Below, piece after piece: positions 39,637 to 44,131 of a DNA stretch of 44,131 bases. Source of the DNA: Verrucomicrobiota bacterium (GTDB lineage Bacteria > Verrucomicrobiota > Verrucomicrobiia > Verrucomicrobiales > Verrucomicrobiaceae); assembly GCA_009885695.1 (NCBI GenBank), contig VFKE01000012.1:1-44131 (forward strand). Direction: 5' to 3'. Position 1 is the first letter of the stretch. Every line of letters starts with the position of its first letter. The notes under the pieces were generated by a model that searched no databases, had not been told where the DNA came from, and saw only the letters and a list, made by a program, of their open reading frames with translations. The translations under genes were made by a program, and so were the position numbers.

Positions 39637-42300
39637 TCAATATTGCACGGCGTATTGCCCGCTCAGAGCGGTGAGATAGAGAACGGTCATGATGCGGGTC
39701 TTGGCGTCGTAACCCGGTTTCGCCGCATCGATTAAAATTTGTTTCATGGCGGGTTCCATGCGTCCGTAGAGCAGGACTTGATTGACGGCTTCGACCAGGC
39801 CCGGCATGTCATTGCCGTAAGGCTGGAAGGGTGAGAGATCGAAAGTCGCGGTGTTGCCCGACTGGGTCAGCAGCCAGTGCATGAAGTTGCCGCGCAGCGT
39901 GGCTTCTGAGGGTGTGTAGATTTGAAATTCCGGACCGAACAGCGAACTGCGTGGCATGTGATAGAGAGGGGAGAACCAGTTGAAAACGGATGGCGGACCA
40001 ATCGGCATCTGCCCCAGGTGGTTGTAGATGTAAGTCACTTGCTGGGTGGCTGTGTAGCCGCCGTTGAGCGCGCGCAGCAGGTTGGAGATTTGCAGGATCG
40101 GCTCTTTCAGGCGTCCGCCGTTCACGGCCGGCGTGTCGTTGCGTGCTTCGGGATCGAGCAGGATCGCAGTCACGATGGACTTCAAATCACCACGCACGCC
40201 GGCTCCATTGTTATCAAAGACATTGGCGATGCGCGTGATGTAAGCGGGGCTGGGATTGCTCGTCACCAGGCTGCGGATCAGGCGGGTGGCGATGAAGGGC
40301 GCGGTGTTGGGATGATTGAAGAGAATGTCCAGCACGCTGTCGAGATCCTGATCCACCGTTTGTCCGCCGGGCAGGATGACGCCCAGGATGTTTTTCTGCG
40401 AGGAGTCATGATTACCGGGGGCGGGTATCATCGGTGCGGCGAAGGATTCATGGTTGCCGGACATTCGGGGGGTGGCACCTGGAGCGACGGCATAGGTCCA
40501 GCCCGTGAGAGCCAGGGCGACTTGGGCGACGGTCTGCTGATTGTAGGTTGGAAGCGGCTGCTGGGTCGCGGGGTCGAGCATGAGCGAGCCGTCTTGATTC
40601 AAGCGCCAGAGACCGATCGTGAAAAGTTGCATGAGTTCGCGCGCATAGTTTTCGTTGGCGCCACCGGAGAGGCCGGGCCGGCGTGAATTGGCCAGGTCCA
40701 GATACTTGCCCATCGACGGTGACACGGACATCTCGCGCAGAAGAGTTCGGTAGTTGCCGAACGCGTGTTTGCTGAGCAGGCGCATGGCGGGGATGATTTC
40801 ATCCGCGTAGATCAGCTTGTTGGCGGAAGTGACGATGATCTGTCCCAGCGAATAGGCCACGCGCTGACGCAGTTGATCTGGCGCGCTGGTGTAATTGTAG
40901 AGCACCCACTTTTGCAGGTCGCCCATGGAATTGCCAACGGGCACGAAGACGGGTGTTTCCGGAAGCGTGAACTGCTGTTCCAAATAGGCGTTGATGCCCA
41001 ACTGCTTGACTTGCGCGAGCGTGGCTGAATTTGGACCGAAAGACGACTGCTCAAGGAATCGTGCGCCCGTCAGCCACGCGGGGCCGGTGGGGGCTGCGTT
41101 CAGCAGGGCGGTCGCCTGGCCGGATGCGGTGGAGTTTTCGACCGATACCGCTCTGATCGTCACGGTGTTGCTGGACGATGAGGGTGGGGATTCGGGCGCG
41201 GTATAGATACCACTTGCGGTGATGGTGCCCGTTGCTGCCGATCCGCCCGTCACATCGTTGACTGACCATGTGACGGCGGTGTTCGTCGTGTTGGCCACGG
41301 TCGCAGTGAAGGTTTGCGTTTTTCCGAAAGTCACACTCACGGTTGCCGGTGCCACGGTGACGGTCGCCACGGCCGGAGGCGGCGTGGTGATGGTCATTGT
41401 TGCCTGGGCGGATGAAGATGGATTGGCCATTGATGTGGCTTTGATCGAAAGCGTCGCCGGGACCGGCAGAGTCGCCGGTGCGGTGTAGGTGCCCGTTGCC
41501 GAAATCGTGCCGAAGGTGGATGAGCCGCCGGTCATGCCGTTGACCGACCAGGTGACGGCGCTGTTGCTGTTACCAGTCACGGTGGCTGTGAAGGTCTGGC
41601 TCTTGCCCAAGGATACGGCAGCGGTCACGGGTGAAACTGACACGGTTACGATCGTGGGCACGACTTGCACGGAGACTTGATTGCTCGTCACCTCACCGGG
41701 TCCGGGCTGCCGCACCCGGAATTTTATCGTGCCCGCCACCGCCCTTCCTTTCGCGATGAGCGAGGTCGGCGAGACATAAGTCGTCGCTACGTCCATGCCG
41801 TTGGCGGTCGCCACCGAATCCGGGGCAAAGTTTGAGCCATTGAATGTCACCAAGTAATTTCCGGTCTGCAATTCCGATGGATTGATGCTCCATAAGTTCG
41901 GCACGTTGCGGGTGATTTTCAAGGTCGCGGAGCCGATGGAAGTCCGGTAGAATTTGCTTTGTGCGGAGATGATGACGGCGTTGGGCACAGGAATTTTTGC
42001 CGGTGGAACATACAAGCCCGTGGCGCTGATGGTGCCGAACGTCGCGCTTCCACCTGCGATGCCATTGACGCGCCATTGGATGGCGCTGGGCGAGATGGGC
42101 ACATATGCCGTGAATTGTTTCCCGGGAACTTTGTGGATTATTAAATGGTCGATCTCGATGGATGAATTTTTCGGATAGACCACGATTTTCCCGGAGACAC
42201 CGGCCATCATGGGGGCGGGGACGAGTAAAAATAGAAGCACAGAGCCAAGCATGAGACGCCAAGACTGTCCCCAATTTACCAATATGGCGGGAATAGACAT
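39637..42300 (-). CDS. DUF1800 protein with N-terminal Ig-like repeats
   Basis: An 887-residue secreted protein. A signal peptide (WRLMLGSVLLFLLVPAPMMA) leads into three Ig-like modules, each with a W.VN-x2-GG-x4-G-x-I-x-A-x-G-x-Y-x3 core (centred at about residues 75, 275 and 365) and one IPT/TIG-like module (about 135-210, LWSINPSELQTGNYLVTFNG). The C-terminal DUF1800 domain (from about 430) has RFLEQSSFGPNSATLAQVKQ, ENYARELMQLFTIGLWRLN and VFNWFSPLYHMP. The Ig modules suggest a surface or periplasmic protein meeting polysaccharide or cell-envelope partners. The start at 42300 is preferred because a consensus promoter occupies 42311-42339; an upstream ATG at 42339 would lie in the -35 box. 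Confidence 0.88.
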   Translation of the reverse strand: MSIPAILVNWGQSWRLMLGSVLLFLLVPAPMMAGVSGKIVVYPKNSSIEIDHLIIHKVPGKQFTAYVPISPSAIQWRVNGIAGGSATFGTISATGLYVPPAKIPVPNAVIISAQSKFYRTSIGSATLKITRNVPNLWSINPSELQTGNYLVTFNGSNFAPDSVATANGMDVATTYVSPTSLIAKGRAVAGTIKFRVRQPGPGEVTSNQVSVQVVPTIVTVSVSPVTAAVSLGKSQTFTATVTGNSNSAVTWSVNGMTGGSSTFGTISATGTYTAPATLPVPATLSIKATSMANPSSSAQATMTITTPPPAVATVTVAPATVSVTFGKTQTFTATVANTTNTAVTWSVNDVTGGSAATGTITASGIYTAPESPPSSSSNTVTIRAVSVENSTASGQATALLNAAPTGPAWLTGARFLEQSSFGPNSATLAQVKQLGINAYLEQQFTLPETPVFVPVGNSMGDLQKWVLYNYTSAPDQLRQRVAYSLGQIIVTSANKLIYADEIIPAMRLLSKHAFGNYRTLLREMSVSPSMGKYLDLANSRRPGLSGGANENYARELMQLFTIGLWRLNQDGSLMLDPATQQPLPTYNQQTVAQVALALTGWTYAVAPGATPRMSGNHESFAAPMIPAPGNHDSSQKNILGVILPGGQTVDQDLDSVLDILFNHPNTAPFIATRLIRSLVTSNPSPAYITRIANVFDNNGAGVRGDLKSIVTAILLDPEARNDTPAVNGGRLKEPILQISNLLRALNGGYTATQQVTYIYNHLGQMPIGPPSVFNWFSPLYHMPRSSLFGPEFQIYTPSEATLRGNFMHWLLTQSGNTATFDLSPFQPYGNDMPGLVEAVNQVLLYGRMEPAMKQILIDAAKPGYDAKTRIMTVLYLTALSGQYAVQY

Positions 42301-42310
42301 AATTATTCTA

Positions 42311-42339
42311 ATTATAGTAATTATATAAATGGGATGCAA
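42311..42339 (-). promoter_or_regulatory. Consensus promoter of the DUF1800-DUF1501 operon
   Basis: On the minus strand TTGCAT (42339-42334) and TATAAT (42316-42311) are spaced exactly 17 bp, the best sigma70-like match in the window. Only 10 bp separate the -10 box from the ATG at 42300, so the mRNA leader would be about 3-4 nt. A second TATAAT overlaps the spacer. Confidence 0.6.
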
Positions 42340-42586
42340 TCAAAAATCTAACAATGATGCAAAAGCGGGATTGATTTCCCTTGGTCGCAAGCATTTTGCT
42401 TTGCTGTATTACATGGGGAATGCATCTCGGCCAACGTGGCGGAGTGCATGTCAGGGCTTCCTGCCTGTTGCTTTCTCTTCAATTCAGTCGGGTTGCCTGA
42501 AACTCATGCCGGATGGAACCCTGTGCTGCTTCCGTGATACTGTTTGTTTTGTCACTTGCTACCTGCGCTGCTCCGTTCCACTAGAA

Positions 42587-43591
42587 ATGATGAGCAAGAA
42601 AGCCGCCATAAAGAAAAAACCTCTCAACCGAAAACCTTTCTGGATCGGCTTTGATCTGGGTGGCACCAAGATGATGGCTTGCGTGCTGGATGCGGAATAC
42701 AATGTGCTCGGCACCGCCCGCAAATCGACTCAGGGTGGGGGCACGGACAAGGGTTTAAAACGCATCGTGGGCACCATTCGCGAGGCCATCGCGGATGCGA
42801 ACATGGATGCTAGTAAATTGCGCGGCATCGGCATCGCCTGTCCCGGCACGGTGGATGCGGAGAAGGGAATCCTGATCAATGCCCCCAATCTCGGCTGGAA
42901 GCGCGTTCCGATGGGCGATTCCTTACGCCGGACTTTTCGTTGTCCGGTCGGAGTGCTCAATGATGTGGACGCGGGCACTTACGGTGAGTTCACCCATGGC
43001 GCGGCGCAGGGTGCGCGTTCGGTGCTCGGTGTGTTTCCCGGCACGGGCTTGGGTGCGGGCTTTGTTTATGCGGGCCAACTGGTGCAAGGGCTCAATGTCT
43101 CCTGCATGGAACTGGGGATGATTCACTTGCCCGGCACGCATCTCGGTTCAGTGATTCCCGGCACGGTGATGCTGGAAGATCTTACGAGCCGATTGGGCAT
43201 CGCCGCAGCGGCCAGCGTGGAATGTTACCGTGGCAAATCGCCGAAACTCGATGCGAAAACAGACGCGTCCCTGCGTGAGATGAAGAGCAAGGCGCTAAGC
43301 GTTTCGCTAAAAGCGAATGAAGATGCGACGGCGCTCATCTTCCAGAACTCGATTCATTATCTCGGCATGGGCGTGGCCATGGTGGTGAACCTGCTCGCAC
43401 CCGATCACATCACGCTCGGCGGCGGTCTGGTTGAGGAATTGCCGAAGTATTATCTGCAATCTCTGCGCGATGAAGTCCGGCGCTTCGCGGTGCCGGAGAT
43501 TTTCCGCAGCGTGAAATTTTCCATCGCCAAGCTCGGCTCCAACGCGGTGGCGATCGGCGCGGTCTCCTGGCTCAGAGAAATCAACCGTTAG
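42587..43591 (+). CDS. ROK-family sugar kinase-like protein without the zinc motif
   Basis: A 334-residue ROK protein. The ATP phosphate-1 loop is FWIGFDLGGTKMMACVLDAE, the substrate and catalytic region is GILINAPNLGWKRVPMGD with LNDVDAGTYGEFTHGAAQ (catalytic Asp in NDVDA), and the phosphate-2 loop is VFPGTGLGAGFVYAG. The E-L-G-H and C-x-C-G-x2-G-C zinc signature that follows in most ROK kinases is replaced by MELGMIHLPGTHLGSVIPGT, with no cysteines or histidine at the zinc positions. It may be a glucokinase-like enzyme of a zinc-free subgroup. The tandem ATGs at 42587 and 42590 fit the N-terminus; an open extension upstream has no family similarity. A Ppx/GppA-like gene begins 4 bp downstream. 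Confidence 0.85.
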   Translation: MMSKKAAIKKKPLNRKPFWIGFDLGGTKMMACVLDAEYNVLGTARKSTQGGGTDKGLKRIVGTIREAIADANMDASKLRGIGIACPGTVDAEKGILINAPNLGWKRVPMGDSLRRTFRCPVGVLNDVDAGTYGEFTHGAAQGARSVLGVFPGTGLGAGFVYAGQLVQGLNVSCMELGMIHLPGTHLGSVIPGTVMLEDLTSRLGIAAAASVECYRGKSPKLDAKTDASLREMKSKALSVSLKANEDATALIFQNSIHYLGMGVAMVVNLLAPDHITLGGGLVEELPKYYLQSLRDEVRRFAVPEIFRSVKFSIAKLGSNAVAIGAVSWLREINR

Positions 43592-43595
43592 ACCC

Positions 43596-44131
43596 ATGTC
43601 GCCATCCGCCACGCCAGCCGTCACCGAACTAGCTGCTGTCATTCAGTTTGGTGCGACCTCAGTAAGCCTGCTCATCTGCGAGCGCGGCGACAAGGGCGTT
43701 TGCCAGACGCTGGATTACCTGGAAAAGCCGCTGCCCCTGGCGCGCGATATTTTCCGCAACGGCTCCGTCTCGCGCACCATTGTCGAGCAGGCGGCATCGA
43801 TCCTCCGCGAATTCCAGCGGTCGCTGGATGAATACGCCGTGCCGCCCGCCAATGTGCGTTGCTTCACGACGAACGTCCTGGCCGAGGCCTCGAATCATGA
43901 AATTTTTCTCAACCGCATGCAGGTCACCGGCGGCCGCAATGTGCAGTTGATCGATGACGGTGAAATGACGCGCCTGATTTACCAGATCACCCTGCGTTTG
44001 TTGAAGAACAATCCGGAAATCGCGCAAAAGAACACGCTGGTTTCCCACATCGGCCCCGGTAACACGCGAGCCCTCTATTTTCGCAAGGGACGCATCGCCG
44101 CCTACAGCAGCTATCGCCTCGGCATTTTCCG
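43596..44131 (+). CDS. Ppx/GppA-like protein, partial (runs off the window)
   Basis: The first 178 residues of a Ppx/GppA phosphatase-family protein (actin-like ATPase fold). The N-terminal loop reads AAVIQFGATSVSLLICERGD where active enzymes have I-D-I-G-S-N-S-x-R, so the Asp is Gln and the Arg is Ser. YLEKPLPLARDIFRNGSVSR and the helix after it fit the family, as does LIDDGEMTRLIYQITLRLL, which retains the catalytic Glu. The second phosphate loop is VSHIGPGNTRALYF in place of D-I-G-G-G-S-T-E. These changes suggest a non-catalytic or altered member. It follows the ROK gene by 4 bp and is probably co-transcribed. Confidence 0.75.
   Translation, partial: MSPSATPAVTELAAVIQFGATSVSLLICERGDKGVCQTLDYLEKPLPLARDIFRNGSVSRTIVEQAASILREFQRSLDEYAVPPANVRCFTTNVLAEASNHEIFLNRMQVTGGRNVQLIDDGEMTRLIYQITLRLLKNNPEIAQKNTLVSHIGPGNTRALYFRKGRIAAYSSYRLGIF

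Noticed and set aside
42329..42586. N-terminal extension of the ROK protein by 86 residues
   Set aside because: The extension has no ROK similarity, is Cys-rich and overlaps the divergent promoter; the tandem ATG at 42587/42590 fits the family start.

Overview
The window is a GC-rich chromosomal segment from what is most likely a member of the Verrucomicrobiota. Three things point there: an adjacent DUF1800/DUF1501 gene pair with a Tat-exported member, a divergent FtsZ with a very long C-terminal linker next to ddl-ftsQ-ftsA, and a near-total absence of Shine-Dalgarno sequences in front of the genes. The assignment is inferred from gene content; no rRNA gene is present to confirm it.

Layout. 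Positions 1-4350 are an accessory patch: a 5'-truncated FkbM methyltransferase, a DegT aminotransferase and GDP-mannose dehydratase pair (deoxyamino-sugar synthesis), an intact vapBC module, a broken second antitoxin/PIN pair, two direct copies of an 86-bp repeat bracketing the patch, a lone CRISPR-like repeat and a frameshifted IS481-type transposase remnant. rplS (L19) follows. From 12587 back to 4823 the minus strand carries a tightly overlapped lipid-degradation operon: patatin phospholipase, PaaK-like acyl-CoA ligase, thiolase, FadJ-type multifunctional protein and acyl-CoA dehydrogenase. A fused class II aldolase/short-chain dehydrogenase, then plsX and fabH (phospholipid and fatty acid initiation), run on the plus strand. 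The division cluster ddl-ftsQ-ftsA-ftsZ (22033 to 17019, minus) meets fabH head-on.

From 22.3 to 26.5 kb lie small single genes (a cysteine-cluster protein, an unknown protein, a vapBC module, a Tat-exported sugar isomerase-like protein, a lipoate ligase-like protein) and a gamma-glutamylcyclotransferase-like pseudogene split by a palindromic miniature element whose removal restores the frame. A deoC-ALDH-short ALDH-rhodanese operon (30377 to 26483, minus) follows, suited to turning deoxyribose-5-phosphate into glyceraldehyde-3-phosphate and oxidised acetaldehyde. gltB and gltD (NADPH glutamate synthase) come next. A 325-bp nested inverted-repeat element begins at the base after the gltD stop codon. 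A third intact AbrB/PIN module, the DUF1501/DUF1800 pair, a ROK protein lacking the zinc motif, and the start of a Ppx/GppA-like protein with degenerate phosphate-binding motifs close the window.

The most interesting signals are non-canonical: the nested palindromic elements, the orphan CRISPR-like repeat fused to transposase debris, the FtsZ with an altered T7 catalytic loop, and an expression pattern with almost no Shine-Dalgarno sites, CA-rich leaders, and several promoters placed so close to the start codon that the mRNAs would be leaderless or nearly so.
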